Source: Pseudomonadota bacterium
Lineage (GTDB): Bacteria > Pseudomonadota > Alphaproteobacteria > Sphingomonadales > Sphingomonadaceae
Length of the DNA stretch: 64,000 nt
Assembly (NCBI GenBank): GCA_021849075.1
Contig: JAJZTH010000003.1
Location: 62,001 to 126,000 of the forward strand
Direction of reading: 5' to 3'
Below, in pieces: positions 1-9,911 of the stretch. The translations under genes and the position numbers were made by a program. The notes under the pieces are model-generated. The model saw only the letters and a list, made by a program, of their open reading frames with translations, was not told the origin of the DNA and ran no database searches. Position 1 is the stretch's first letter. The number at the start of each line of letters is the position of its first letter.

Positions 1-2239
1 CGATCGCTTTCTTGTCCGCACCCTTGACCGCGCGGACCAGCGCGTCGGCTTCCACCGTTTCCGGGACCAGGAAGGCGAAGTCGCGCTTCACCGCCTGCAG
101 GGCGGGCGGCGCATAGGGCGCGCGCATGAAGCCGCTCTTGCGCTTGCCCGGAATGGCGTCGAGGAAGATTTCGCCCGCGACGACCGTGCCGCTCAACCCG
201 AACTGCTTGGCCAGCGACGGGTGCAATACGCCATATTCGGCCAGCACCGCCTTGGGACCAAGGCGCAGCGTGCCCGATTGCCCCGGGTGATAGGCGGCGG
301 AGGCTTCCCCGAAATTCTGGAGATTGGCGACCGGCGCGCCGGCGGCCGCCAGCAGCGCGACCACTTCGGCCTTGGCGTCGAACGCATCGAAAGGCTGGGC
401 CTTGCCGCTCTGCCAGTTGCGGGCGACCTTTTCGCCAGCCAGCACGAAGCCGACGGTGGCGCGCTCGCCCTGCTTGAAATAGCGGCGGCCCAGTTCGAAC
501 AGGCGAACACTGGTGGCGCTGCGATCGACATTGCGCTTCGTCGCCGACAGCAGGCCGGGCAGCAGCGAGGGCCGCATAACCTTCAGATCCTCCGAGATCG
601 GATTGGCGAGCGTCCAGTCGCCCCCGCCAACAGCCGCGGCTTCCTTTTCGGACAGGAAGGACCAGTTGATCGCTTCGGCCAACCCCCGCGCCGCGGCGGT
701 GCGGCGCACGCGGCGCTCCACCAATTGTTCGGGCGTAGCGGTCGGGCGGGCGACGCCCGGCACGCGCGGCAAAGGTGTGGAGGGAACATGGTCGAGACCG
801 ACGATGCGCACCACTTCCTCGACAATGTCGGGCCAGCTGTCGACGTCACGACGCCAGCTCGGCACGGTGATGGTCCAGCTGATAGGGACGGAGACGGGCA
901 TGCCATCCTGATATTCGACGACGCCGCCGGTTGCGCTGACGACGAAGCCCAGACTTTCCAGGATGCGCTGCTGTTCATCAGCAGGCACATCCACGCCCGC
1001 CAGCGACAGGCATTGGGCGGGCGCATAGGCGACAGTCTTGGGCGTGGCGGGCGGTGAGCCGGCGCGGGTCGCCTCGCTGGGCGTGCCGCCGCACAGGGTC
1101 ATGACCAGACTGGTCGCGATCGACAGGCCATCGTCCAGAAAAGCGGGATCGACGCCGCGTTCGAACCGGCCGCGCGCGTCCGATGTCAGGGTCAGCTTCT
1201 GCCCCGTCATGGCGATGCGTTCCGGCGTGAAATAGGCGCATTCGATCAGCACATCGGTCGTGCCGTCCTGCGCGCCCGAATGTTCGCCGCCCATGATGCC
1301 GCCAATATCATGCACGGCCGTATCGTCAGCGATGACGGTCATCGTGTCATCGACGGTGTAGCTCTTGCCGTTCAGGGCCAGTACCTGCTCGCCGGCACGC
1401 GCCTTGCGCGCGACAAGACCGCCTTTCAGGGTCGCCATGTCATAGACATGGAGCGGCCGCCCCAGATCGAACATGATATAGTTGGTGATGTCCACCAGCG
1501 CACTGATCGGCTTTTGCCCGATCGCCTTCAGCCGCCGGGCCATCCATTCGGGCGACGCGCCGTTGGTGACACCGCGCACGGTGCGGGCGAAGAAGGCGGG
1601 GCAGCCATCCGCATCGTCCGTGCGCACATCCGGGCCAGGGCCGACGCCTTCGATCGTGGGCACGATGATGGCGTTGAGCGTGCCGAGGCCGGCAGCAGCG
1701 AGATCGCGGGCGATGCCGCGCACGCCCATGCAGTCCTGACGATTGGGGGTGATGCTGACATCGATGACCGGATCGTTGAGGCCCGCATAGTCTGCATAGG
1801 CCTGACCCACCGGCGCATCCTCGGCCAGTTCGATGATGCCGTCATGATCCTCGCCCAGCTCCAGTTCGCGGAAGCTGCACATCATGCCGTTGGATTCGAC
1901 GCCACGGATCGCGGTTTTCTTCAGCACCATACCGTTGACCGGCACCACCGCGCCTTCCGTGCCGAACACGCCGATCAGGCCCGCGCGCGCATTAGGCGCG
2001 CCGCACACGACCTGAAGCGGGTTTCCATCGCCATGATCGACGGTCAGCACCTGCAACTTGTCCGCCTGCGGATGGCGATCGGCGGTCAGCACCTTGGCGA
2101 TCCTGAACGCGCCCAGCTTTTCGGCCGGGTTTTCCACATCCTCGACCTCCAGGCCGATGGCGTTCAGCGTCTTGAGGATGGTGGACAGGTCCGCATCGGT
2201 GTTGAGATGCGTCTTGAGCCAGCTAAGGGTGAACTTCAT
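1..2239 (-). CDS. pheT: Phenylalanyl-tRNA synthetase beta subunit, 3' end beyond window
   Basis: Beta chain of the alpha2-beta2 enzyme that charges tRNA-Phe in the cytosol. About 746 residues are visible of the roughly 795 usual for the family; the rest runs off the left edge. The N-terminus ([12 protein letters not shown]) is followed by the EMAP-like tRNA-binding domain at about residues 40-150, with the motif ADKLQVL and a conserved CGAPNAR. The last visible residues ([11 protein letters not shown]) belong to the C-terminal ferredoxin-fold anticodon-binding domain, so only its end is missing. The start codon lies in a four-base ATGA overlap with the pheS stop, which points to translational coupling. 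Identification is firm from sequence and context. Confidence 0.95.
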   Translation of the reverse strand, partial: MKFTLSWLKTHLNTDADLSTILKTLNAIGLEVEDVENPAEKLGAFRIAKVLTADRHPQADKLQVLTVDHGDGNPLQVVCGAPNARAGLIGVFGTEGAVVPVNGMVLKKTAIRGVESNGMMCSFRELELGEDHDGIIELAEDAPVGQAYADYAGLNDPVIDVSITPNRQDCMGVRGIARDLAAAGLGTLNAIIVPTIEGVGPGPDVRTDDADGCPAFFARTVRGVTNGASPEWMARRLKAIGQKPISALVDITNYIMFDLGRPLHVYDMATLKGGLVARKARAGEQVLALNGKSYTVDDTMTVIADDTAVHDIGGIMGGEHSGAQDGTTDVLIECAYFTPERIAMTGQKLTLTSDARGRFERGVDPAFLDDGLSIATSLVMTLCGGTPSEATRAGSPPATPKTVAYAPAQCLSLAGVDVPADEQQRILESLGFVVSATGGVVEYQDGMPVSVPISWTITVPSWRRDVDSWPDIVEEVVRIVGLDHVPSTPLPRVPGVARPTATPEQLVERRVRRTAAARGLAEAINWSFLSEKEAAAVGGGDWTLANPISEDLKVMRPSLLPGLLSATKRNVDRSATSVRLFELGRRYFKQGERATVGFVLAGEKVARNWQSGKAQPFDAFDAKAEVVALLAAAGAPVANLQNFGEASAAYHPGQSGTLRLGPKAVLAEYGVLHPSLAKQFGLSGTVVAGEIFLDAIPGKRKSGFMRAPYAPPALQAVKRDFAFLVPETVEADALVRAVKGADKKAI

Positions 2240-3327
2240 GCGCCGACTCCTCCGCTCAGCGTGGGCACATCGAGCGCCGAGAATCCATAATGTTTCAGCC
2301 AGCGCAGATCGCCGTCAAAGAAGGCGCGCAAATCATTCATCCCATATTTGAGCATGGCGAGGCGATCGACGCCGGTGCCAAAGGCGAAGCCCTGCCATTC
2401 GTCGGGGTCAAGGCCGCATGCCTCGATCACGCGACGGTTGACCATGCCGCTGCCCAGCACTTCCAGCCAGCCGCCGCCCGGTGCGTCGCCGTCGCCGCCG
2501 ATCACGCGCTGGCCATTGGTCAGCGTGTAGCCGACATCGACCTCGACCGAGGGTTCGGTGAAGGGGAAATAGCTGGGGCGCAGACGCAGCACGATATCCT
2601 CGCGCTCAAAAAACGCCTTGAGGAAGGTTTCCAGCGTCCATTTAAGATGGCCAAGGGTAATGCCCTTGTCGATCACCAGCCCTTCGATCTGATGGAACAT
2701 CGGCGTGTGGGTCGCGTCACTGTCGCTGCGATAGACGCGGCCGGGCGCGATGATGCGGATCGGCGGCTCCTGCGTCATCATCGTGCGGATCTGCACCGGG
2801 GAGGTATGGGTGCGCAGCAGCATCTTCTTCTGTCCCTCTTCGTCGGGGAAGTAAAAGGTGTCGTGCATCGCGCGCGCCGGATGCGTCTCGGGGATGTTGA
2901 GCGCGGTGAAATTATGCCAGTCGTCCTCGATTTCCGGCCCGGTGGCGACCGAAAAGCCCAGGTCCGCGAAGATTTCGGCCAGTTCGTCCATGACCTGAGA
3001 CACGGCATGGACGCTGCCCTGCGCGCCCAGATCCGCCGGCAAAGTCATGTCGACCTTTTCCGACGCCAGCTTCGCGTCGAGCGCAGCCTGCTCCAGCGCG
3101 GCCTTCCGGTCGGCCAGCGCAGCGGTCACGCTTTCGCGCAGATCCTGGATCGGCGGACCTTTTTCCAGCCGTTCGTCGGGCGACATGGCGCCCAGCGTCT
3201 TGAGCAGGCCGGTCACGACCCCGCTCTTGCCCATGGCGCCCACGCGCAGCGCTTCCAGCGCGGCCGGCGTATCGGCGGCGGCGATGTCGGCGATCAGGCC
3301 GGCTTTCAGGGCGCTTATTTCGGTCAT
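2236..3327 (-). CDS. pheS: Phenylalanyl-tRNA synthetase alpha subunit
   Basis: Catalytic subunit (363 aa) of the class II phenylalanyl-tRNA synthetase. The N-terminal coiled-coil arm covers about residues 1-90. Motif 2 lies around [12 protein letters not shown] and [20 protein letters not shown], and motif 3 around [14 protein letters not shown], with the ATP-binding arginine. Length is close to the 330-360 aa usual for PheS. It is the first gene of pheST; no rplT or rpmI lies upstream as in many bacteria, the neighbour being an hbd-type gene 228 bases away. A hairpin in its leader is listed separately. Confidence 0.96.
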   Translation of the reverse strand: MTEISALKAGLIADIAAADTPAALEALRVGAMGKSGVVTGLLKTLGAMSPDERLEKGPPIQDLRESVTAALADRKAALEQAALDAKLASEKVDMTLPADLGAQGSVHAVSQVMDELAEIFADLGFSVATGPEIEDDWHNFTALNIPETHPARAMHDTFYFPDEEGQKKMLLRTHTSPVQIRTMMTQEPPIRIIAPGRVYRSDSDATHTPMFHQIEGLVIDKGITLGHLKWTLETFLKAFFEREDIVLRLRPSYFPFTEPSVEVDVGYTLTNGQRVIGGDGDAPGGGWLEVLGSGMVNRRVIEACGLDPDEWQGFAFGTGVDRLAMLKYGMNDLRAFFDGDLRWLKHYGFSALDVPTLSGGVGA

Positions 3328-3380
3328 GCGTTCTGGTCCATCACTCTATCGTCTTTCCATCCGCCGGCATCCGGCCCGAC

Positions 3381-3413
3381 GTGGATCGGCCCCGTTCCAC
3401 ACGCCCGATCCAC
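3381..3413 (-). promoter_or_regulatory. Inverted repeat in pheS leader region
   Basis: A perfect 9-bp inverted repeat (GTGGATCGG and CCGATCCAC, 15-base loop) lies 54 bases upstream of the pheS start, in the 228-base gap between the dehydrogenase stop and pheS. No T-run follows it, so it is not a standard intrinsic terminator. A smaller 5-bp stem lies at 3475-3489. It could be a leader structure or a protein site; no leader peptide rich in Phe was found, so attenuation is not supported. Confidence 0.35.
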
Positions 3414-3555
3414 AGGGGATGCGACGGGTGGTTCGGGCCAGATCCTTACGCCTGACGCCGTAGTCGTTGGGTTGGGCTTCGATCAAGCCGTTTCGACGCA
3501 ACCGGACCATCTTCCCCACCCAAACCACGGGGCAGGGAAGCGGAACGCGACCGGA

Positions 3556-4434
3556 TCAGCGCGTGGGCACGGGTTCCGGCCCGCTATAGTCATAAAAGCC
3601 CCGGCCGGTCTTGCGGCCGAACCAGCCCGCCTCGACATATTTCACCAACAGCGGCGCGGGACGATATTTGGGATCGCCGGTGGTGTCCTGCAGCACTTTG
3701 CAGATTTCCAGGCAGGTATCGAGACCAACGAAATCCGCCAGCGTCAGCGGGCCCATGGGATGGTTGAGGCCCAGCTTCACGCCAGTATCGATATCGACTA
3801 CGCCGCCCACGCCTTCGCCCAGCGCAAAGATGGCTTCATTGAGCATCGGCAGCAGGATGCGGTTCACGACGAAACCCGGCGCGTCAAAGGCATGAACGGT
3901 CGTCTTGCCCAGCTTGCTGGCGAAGGCTTCGACCGCAGCGACGGTTTCCTGGCTGGTGGCAAGGCCGCGAATGACCTCCACCAGCGCCATCACCGGTACG
4001 GGGTTGAAGAAATGGACGCCCACGAAACGGCCGGCATCCGGCGCGGCCTGCGCCAGGCGGGTGATGGGAATGGAGGATGTGTTGGTCGCCAGGATCGCGT
4101 CCGCCGCCAGAACCGCACCGACATTGGCGAAGATAGCGCGCTTGATCTCTTCGCGTTCGGTCGCCGCTTCGATCACCAACTGCGCACCGGCGAGCGGCGC
4201 GACGTCGCCCACGGGGGTTATGCGGGCGAGCGTGGCGTCGGCATCGGCGGCGCTGATCTTTTCCTTTTCCACCGCGCGGGCGAGCAGCTTGGCGATGCCG
4301 GCGACGCCCTTTTCGGCGCGGGCCTGGTCGATATCCGACAAAATGACGTCAAAGCCCGCCTGCGCAGCGACCTGGGCGATCCCCGCGCCCATCTGCCCCG
4401 CGCCAATCACGCCCACCGTGCGAATATCCGTCAT
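3556..4434 (-). CDS. 3-hydroxybutyryl-CoA dehydrogenase
   Basis: NAD-dependent 3-hydroxyacyl-CoA dehydrogenase (292 aa) interconverting 3-hydroxybutyryl-CoA and acetoacetyl-CoA, cytosolic, used in fatty-acid degradation or polyhydroxybutyrate turnover. The Rossmann motif [11 protein letters not shown] is at residues 10-20. The catalytic histidine lies in [10 protein letters not shown], and the C-terminal dimerisation half has [16 protein letters not shown]. The frame extends 46 codons further upstream, but the start [11 protein letters not shown] follows a good ribosome binding site (GGGAGA) and matches the family N-terminus. It ends 228 bases before pheS and stands divergent from ybgC. Likely called hbd or paaH in relatives; which pathway it serves cannot be told here. 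Confidence 0.93.
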   Translation of the reverse strand: MTDIRTVGVIGAGQMGAGIAQVAAQAGFDVILSDIDQARAEKGVAGIAKLLARAVEKEKISAADADATLARITPVGDVAPLAGAQLVIEAATEREEIKRAIFANVGAVLAADAILATNTSSIPITRLAQAAPDAGRFVGVHFFNPVPVMALVEVIRGLATSQETVAAVEAFASKLGKTTVHAFDAPGFVVNRILLPMLNEAIFALGEGVGGVVDIDTGVKLGLNHPMGPLTLADFVGLDTCLEICKVLQDTTGDPKYRPAPLLVKYVEAGWFGRKTGRGFYDYSGPEPVPTR

Positions 4435-4615
4435 GCTCCAAACTCTCCCTTTTGAATCATCGCCTCCCCCATAACCGGCGCTCCTGCCGACGGCCAGTGC
4501 CGACACATCGGAATATCGCCCGAACGACACGGCAAGGCGGGACGCAGCACATATTGCGCACCGCCCTCGCATTTCCGGCTTTGCGCGGCGCGGCGGCCAT
4601 GGTTAAAAGCCCGCC

Positions 4616-5082
4616 ATGCCCGTTTCCGATTTGATGCCAGCGCCGGCGACCGGACGCTTCGCCGCCGCCGTGCATCATTTCCCGTTGCGCATCTATTTTG
4701 AGGATACCGACCTGTCGGGGCTGGTCTATCACGCCAATTATCTGCGTTATATGGAGCGCGCCCGGTCCGACATGCTGCGCATCGCCGGCATCGACCAACG
4801 GGCGAATCATGAAGGCGGCGCGGGCGTCTATGCCGTGACCGACCTTAATATCCGCTATCGCCGCCCGGCGCGACTGGACGATGATGTGATGGTGGTCAGC
4901 CGCGTTGCCGATGTGCGCGCGGCCAGCTGCGTCATTCATCAGTCAGTCATGCGCGGCGAGGAAGAATTGACCAACGCCACCGTCACCGTCGCCTGGCTGA
5001 CGGCGCAGGGCCGCCCGCAGCGGCAGCCCAAAGCCTGGACCGACATTTTCAATCGCCTGCTCCAAGGGGAAGACATCCACCC

Positions 5083-5086
<4 letters not shown>
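4616..5086 (+). CDS. ybgC: Tol-Pal system acyl-CoA thioesterase YbgC
   Basis: HotDog-fold thioesterase (156 aa), first gene of the tol-pal operon. YbgC hydrolyses short acyl-CoAs and in E. coli interacts with phospholipid-synthesis enzymes. The family signature is clear: YFEDTDLSGLVYHANYLRYMERAR at residues 27-50, with the active-site aspartate in the DTD triplet. Its stop overlaps the tolQ start by ATGA. The 181-base region upstream is shared with the divergent dehydrogenase gene and must hold the operon promoter, though no convincing -35/-10 pair stands out. The ribosome binding site is weak. Confidence 0.94.
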
Positions 5087-5787
<701 letters not shown>

Positions 5788-5799
5788 TGCCAATCATCT

Positions 5800-5877
5800 C
5801 CGTCACCCCAGCGAAGGCTGGGGTATCGGGCGACCATGCGCCTGCGCCTGAGATGCCAGCTTTCGCTGGCATGACGG
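5800..5877. repeat. Double-hairpin palindromic element between tolQ and tolR
   Basis: A 78-base element whose two ends are imperfect inverted copies of each other, each end itself a hairpin. The left hairpin is CCCCAGC-GAAG-GCTGGGG (5806-5823) and the right is ATGCCAGC-TTTC-GCTGGCAT (5853-5872). Both arms start with CCGTCA read inward. This is the architecture of a REP/BIME-like or small MITE-like intergenic repeat. It lies inside an operon, ends about 4 bases before the ribosome binding site of tolR, and has no T-run, so it may affect mRNA stability or expression ratio rather than terminate. Confidence 0.8.
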
Positions 5878-5896
5878 TTCAGGGAGGACGTCGCTG

Positions 5897-6367
<471 letters not shown>

Positions 6368-6385
6368 GGGCCATAGGTCAACCAT

Positions 6386-7396
6386 ATGAACCGTGCGGAA
6401 AAAATCGGCCTTGGCGTCGCAACGGCGGGACATGTCCTGCTGTTCGGACTGCTGTCGGCCGGTTTCCTGGCCACCCCCAACCCGCTGAAGCTGAAATCGC
6501 CGCCAATGGACGTCAGTCTGGTGGACGAGGTGGCGCTGCAATCGACGGCGCCGCAAATCTCGACCCAGCCGCCCCCGCCCAGCGTTGCGCCGGAAGAAGG
6601 GCCGACGGAGGACGCCAAGCCTGCGCCCGAGCCGGAACCGCAGCCTGAACCCACGCCTGCGCCGCCCCAGCCCAAGCCCAAGCCAAACCCTGCCCCCCCG
6701 CCACCCAAACCGGTGGTGAAGGAACAGCCGCCAAAACCCAGGGACAAGCCGGCTCCGCCCAGGAAGGAGGTCGCCAAGACACCGGCGAAGCCCAAGCCCG
6801 CCCCGGAAAAGCCGACCCCCAAGGCGAAGCCAGCGCCCGAAAAGCCCGCGGCCAAGGCCAAGCCTGCGCCTGAAAAGCCCAAGGCCGCCGCTGCGCCGTC
6901 CAAACCGGCCAAGAGCGACGCCAAGGCGAAGAATGACGCGCCCGCGCGCGCTTCGGGTCAGGGCAAGGCGGACAAGCCCAGAGGATCGTTGCTGGGCAAG
7001 GATTTCCTCAAGGGCATCGACACCAAAGCCGATGCGCCACGCACGCCTGCGCCGCCACCGGCCGCCGCCATGGGACCGCAGCAAAAGGCCGCGCTGGACG
7101 CCGAAATCCGGCGGCAGTTGAAGCCCCATTGGCGCGCGCCATCGGGCGCGGACGCGGACAAGCTGGTGACGTTGCTGGAGGTTCGGCTCGACAAGAATGG
7201 CGCGCTGATCGGCACGCCCGAAGTGATCGACCAGCTGGGCGTGACCGCCAGCAACCAGCCGCAGGCCAAGCTGCATGCGGAGCGCGCGATCCAGGCGGTG
7301 AAACTTGCGGCGCCCTTCAGGAATTTACCGCCCGAATATTATGACCAGTGGAAGTGGCTGCGGCCACTCCGCTTTGACGCGAGGCTGAACCGATGA
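6386..7396 (+). CDS. tolA: Cell-envelope protein TolA
   Basis: Inner-membrane anchored periplasm-spanning protein (336 aa) linking TolQR to TolB/Pal. One membrane helix lies at about residues 8-28. A long Pro/Lys/Ala-rich low-complexity linker follows (about 55-205, repeated units such as KPKPAPEKP and KAKPAPEKP). The C-terminal domain (about 225-336) contains KPHWRAPSGADADKLVTLLEV, as in TonB/TolA C-terminal folds. The linker is proline-rich rather than the alanine-helical type of E. coli, which is usual in alphaproteobacteria. Its stop overlaps the tolB start by ATGA. Confidence 0.92.
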   Translation: MNRAEKIGLGVATAGHVLLFGLLSAGFLATPNPLKLKSPPMDVSLVDEVALQSTAPQISTQPPPPSVAPEEGPTEDAKPAPEPEPQPEPTPAPPQPKPKPNPAPPPPKPVVKEQPPKPRDKPAPPRKEVAKTPAKPKPAPEKPTPKAKPAPEKPAAKAKPAPEKPKAAAAPSKPAKSDAKAKNDAPARASGQGKADKPRGSLLGKDFLKGIDTKADAPRTPAPPPAAAMGPQQKAALDAEIRRQLKPHWRAPSGADADKLVTLLEVRLDKNGALIGTPEVIDQLGVTASNQPQAKLHAERAIQAVKLAAPFRNLPPEYYDQWKWLRPLRFDARLNR

Positions 7397-8727
7397 AGAC
7401 GACTCTCCTGCGCCGCCTGAAAATGGCGACCGTCGCACTGGCCGCCATCCTGTCAGCGCCGGCCATGGCGCAGCTGTCGGTCGATGTGACCGGCGAAATC
7501 GACAGCAATCTGAAGATCGCTGTCCCCGCCCTCCCCGCGCAGCAGGATGTCGCAACCCCCGCCGGCACCGCCAGCGAACTGGGCCGCAAGATCGCCGAAG
7601 TGATCGCGTCGGACCTCAAAGGATCGGGCCTGTTCGATCCGTCCGGACCGGGCGGCATGCCCGCGATCGCCTTCCCCGAAGTGACCAACCCGGTCTATGA
7701 CAAATGGAACGCCTATCAGGCGCTGGTGCAGGGTTTCGTGCGCACCACCGGTGGCGAAGCCGACATCACCGTGGGCTGCTACCTCTATGATGTGGCCTTG
7801 CATCAGGAGCTGACGCGGCAGGGCTATGTCGTCGCTCCGCGCGACTGGCGCCGCGCCGCGCACAAATGCGCCGACGCCATCTATGCCCGGCTGTCGGGCG
7901 AAAGCCCCTTCTTCGACAGCCGCATCGCCTATATCGCCGAAAGCGGCCCAAAGGGGAATCGCGTCAAGCGTCTGGCGATCATGGATTCGGACGGGGCCAA
8001 TCACCGCTTCATCACCAATGGCCAATCGATCGCGCTGACCCCGCGCTTCTCGCCCGATTATAAATCGATCGTCTATGTGAGCTACCTCAATAGCCGGGTG
8101 CGCATCTATATCTACGATATCGGCAGCGGGCAGCAGAAGCTGGTGACGGAAAGCAGCAATGCGACCTTCGCCCCGCGATGGTCGCCCGATGGCCGCAACA
8201 TCCTGTTTTCCATGGCGGTGGCGGGCAACACCGACATTTACCGCGTGTCGGCCAATGGCGGCGCGCCGGTGCGCCTGACCACATCGCCCGGCATTGACGT
8301 CGGCGGCAGCTATTCGCCCGACGGCCGGCAGATCGTGTTCGAAAGCGATCGGTCGGGTGGGCAGCAAATCTACGTGATGAACGCCGACGGATCAAACCAG
8401 CGGCGCATCAGCCATGGCGGCGGCCGCTATGCCACGCCCGAATGGTCGCCGCGCGGCGACCTCATTGCCTTCACCAAGCTGTCAGGCGATTTCAAGGTCG
8501 CGGTGATGACCCCCAGCGGCGACAATGAGCGCATCCTGACCAATGGCTGGCAGGACGAACAGCCTACCTGGTCGCCCAATGGCCGCGTGCTGCAATTTTT
8601 CCGCACCACGCCTGGCCGACAGGGCAGCAGCCAGGTGTGGCAGGTCGACCTGACCGGCGTGAACGAACGGCGCATTCCCACGCCGCTCAGCGGTTCCGAC
8701 CCGGCATGGGGACCATTGCTGCCCTGA
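7393..8727 (+). CDS. tolB: Tol-Pal system periplasmic protein TolB
   Basis: Periplasmic beta-propeller protein (444 aa) that binds Pal and relays TolA action. A signal peptide of about 27 residues ends at APAMAQ. The N-terminal alpha/beta domain is followed by WD40-like propeller repeats with the recurring signature SPDG or SPNG (for example RWSPDGRNILFS, SYSPDGRQIVFES, WSPNGRVLQFF). Length matches the family. It is coupled to tolA by the ATGA overlap and separated by 134 bases from pal. Confidence 0.96.
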   Translation: MKTTLLRRLKMATVALAAILSAPAMAQLSVDVTGEIDSNLKIAVPALPAQQDVATPAGTASELGRKIAEVIASDLKGSGLFDPSGPGGMPAIAFPEVTNPVYDKWNAYQALVQGFVRTTGGEADITVGCYLYDVALHQELTRQGYVVAPRDWRRAAHKCADAIYARLSGESPFFDSRIAYIAESGPKGNRVKRLAIMDSDGANHRFITNGQSIALTPRFSPDYKSIVYVSYLNSRVRIYIYDIGSGQQKLVTESSNATFAPRWSPDGRNILFSMAVAGNTDIYRVSANGGAPVRLTTSPGIDVGGSYSPDGRQIVFESDRSGGQQIYVMNADGSNQRRISHGGGRYATPEWSPRGDLIAFTKLSGDFKVAVMTPSGDNERILTNGWQDEQPTWSPNGRVLQFFRTTPGRQGSSQVWQVDLTGVNERRIPTPLSGSDPAWGPLLP

Positions 8728-8787
8728 TTCCCCGGATCAGCCCCGATTCATCGTCAGGACAGGTTCAGCCAAGGGAACCTAATCGTC

Positions 8788-8816
8788 TTGACAGCGTAAC
8801 GAACTTCACGGACCCT
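8788..8816 (+). promoter_or_regulatory. Possible pal promoter
   Basis: A perfect TTGACA lies at 8788-8793, 69 bases before the pal start. At 17-bp spacing the -10 position reads GACCCT, which is poor. The 134-base tolB-pal gap would fit an internal promoter raising the level of Pal, an abundant lipoprotein. Weakly supported. Confidence 0.3.
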
Positions 8817-8861
8817 GTCGCCGTTCCTGCGAGCGACGCACAGCGCAAAAAGGAGACACCC

Positions 8862-9374
8862 ATGAAATTGTCCCGGACCGTGGTCATGGCCACCGCCATC
8901 ATCGCGCTTGCCGCCTGCTCGAAAAAGCCGCCGGCCGAACTGCCCCCCGCCCCCGGCGGCCTTAGCACCACCGCGCCGACCGGCCCGACGACCCCCGCCG
9001 GCCCGCGCAAGGGCAGTCAGGAGGACTTCATGGCCTCCGTCTCGTCCGACCGCATCTTCTTCGGCCTCGACCAATATGATGTCGATGCGGAAGATCAGGC
9101 GACGCTCCAGAGCCAGGCCGCCTGGTTGCAGCAGAACCCGTCGGTGCGCGTGACGATCGAGGGCCATGCCGACGAACGCGGCACCCGCGACTATAATATC
9201 GCGCTGGGCGAACGCCGCGCCAATGCGGCGAAAAATTATCTCGCCTCGCTCGGCATCGATCCGGGCCGTATCACCACGGTCAGCTATGGCAAGGAACGCC
9301 CGGCGGCGCTGGGATCGGACGAAGCAAGCTGGGCGCAGAACCGCCGCGCGGTGACGGTCACGATCCAATATTGA
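8862..9374 (+). CDS. pal: Peptidoglycan-associated lipoprotein Pal
   Basis: Outer-membrane lipoprotein (170 aa) that anchors the outer membrane to peptidoglycan and binds TolB. The lipobox LAAC puts the lipidated cysteine at residue 19. A Pro/Gly/Thr-rich spacer follows, then an OmpA-like domain (about 65-170) with the peptidoglycan-binding signature EGHADERGTRDYN and GERRANAAKNYL. The frame extends upstream, but this ATG follows a strong AGGAG site and begins the signal peptide. It ends the operon; no cpoB/ybgF follows before the terminator. Confidence 0.96.
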   Translation: MKLSRTVVMATAIIALAACSKKPPAELPPAPGGLSTTAPTGPTTPAGPRKGSQEDFMASVSSDRIFFGLDQYDVDAEDQATLQSQAAWLQQNPSVRVTIEGHADERGTRDYNIALGERRANAAKNYLASLGIDPGRITTVSYGKERPAALGSDEASWAQNRRAVTVTIQY

Positions 9375-9401
9375 GTTTGAGGGCTATGCCCTGAAGGCTT
9401 T

Positions 9402-9438
9402 AAAAGGCCCGCCGGTCCAGCGACCGGCGGGCCTTTTT
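9402..9438 (+). terminator. Intrinsic terminator of the tol-pal operon
   Basis: A 15-bp perfect stem, AAAAGGCCCGCCGGT (9402-9416) pairing with 9423-9437, has a 6-base loop and a T5 run. It lies 28 bases after the pal stop and closes the operon. Confidence 0.92.
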
Positions 9439-9497
9439 GCTGGGCAGCAAGGCGGTTAACCCAAGTTCATGGGGGAAATGCCAAATATCGAAATATC

Positions 9498-9514
9498 ATT
9501 TCATCATATGAAAT
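9498..9514. promoter_or_regulatory. Palindromic operator candidate upstream of rhaM
   Basis: A perfect 7-3-7 inverted repeat, ATTTCAT-CAT-ATGAAAT, lies 13 bases before the rhaM start in an AT-rich patch unlike its surroundings. It is nested in a wider GAAAT...ATTTC arrangement (9490-9517). Size and symmetry fit a dimeric regulator; the LacI-type protein encoded at 11160 or the IclR-type one at 17254 are candidates. No second perfect copy was noticed in the island. Confidence 0.5.
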
Positions 9515-9527
9515 TTCAAGGCATGCC

Positions 9528-9842
9528 ATGTCCATTCACGCTTTCAGGATGCAGCTCAAACCCGGCGCAGTGGACGACTATCGCAAACGGCATGACGCAA
9601 TATGGCCGGAACTGTCCAACTTGTTGTCCACTTCGGGAATCCAAGATTATTCGATCTTCCTGGATGAGGAAACTTTGAGCCTGTTCGCCGTCCTCAAACT
9701 GCGCGACGACCATAGTCGCGACGCTCTGCCGGATCATCCCGTGATGCAGCGCTGGTGGGATTATATGGCGCCGTTGATGGAGGTTCAGCCCGGCAACCGG
9801 CCCAAGGAATGGCCGCTCTCCCTTCTCTTTCACATGGATTGA
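9528..9842 (+). CDS. rhaM: L-rhamnose mutarotase
   Basis: Small cytosolic enzyme (104 aa) interconverting the alpha and beta anomers of L-rhamnose, supplying the anomer used by the next enzyme. Family hallmarks are MQLKPGAVDDYRKRHDAIWPEL, with the conserved His22 general acid, and the C-terminal WWDYMAPLM near residues 80-90. Length equals that of E. coli RhaM. It opens the left arm of the rhamnose island, followed on the same strand by an SGNH hydrolase and a LacI-type regulator. Confidence 0.93.
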   Translation: MSIHAFRMQLKPGAVDDYRKRHDAIWPELSNLLSTSGIQDYSIFLDEETLSLFAVLKLRDDHSRDALPDHPVMQRWWDYMAPLMEVQPGNRPKEWPLSLLFHMD

Positions 9843-9911
9843 AGTCGGGCTGGCGCTGCGACCAGCCGTGCGGCAAGAAGCCAATGGCCCGATGGCCTGA
9901 AGGAGAGACGG

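Noticed and set aside
2290..4455. Long plus-strand open frame of 721 codons opposite pheS and the dehydrogenase
   Set aside because: Antisense shadow of GC-rich genes; composition is His/Arg/Gln-rich with no domain, while the minus strand encodes clear families.
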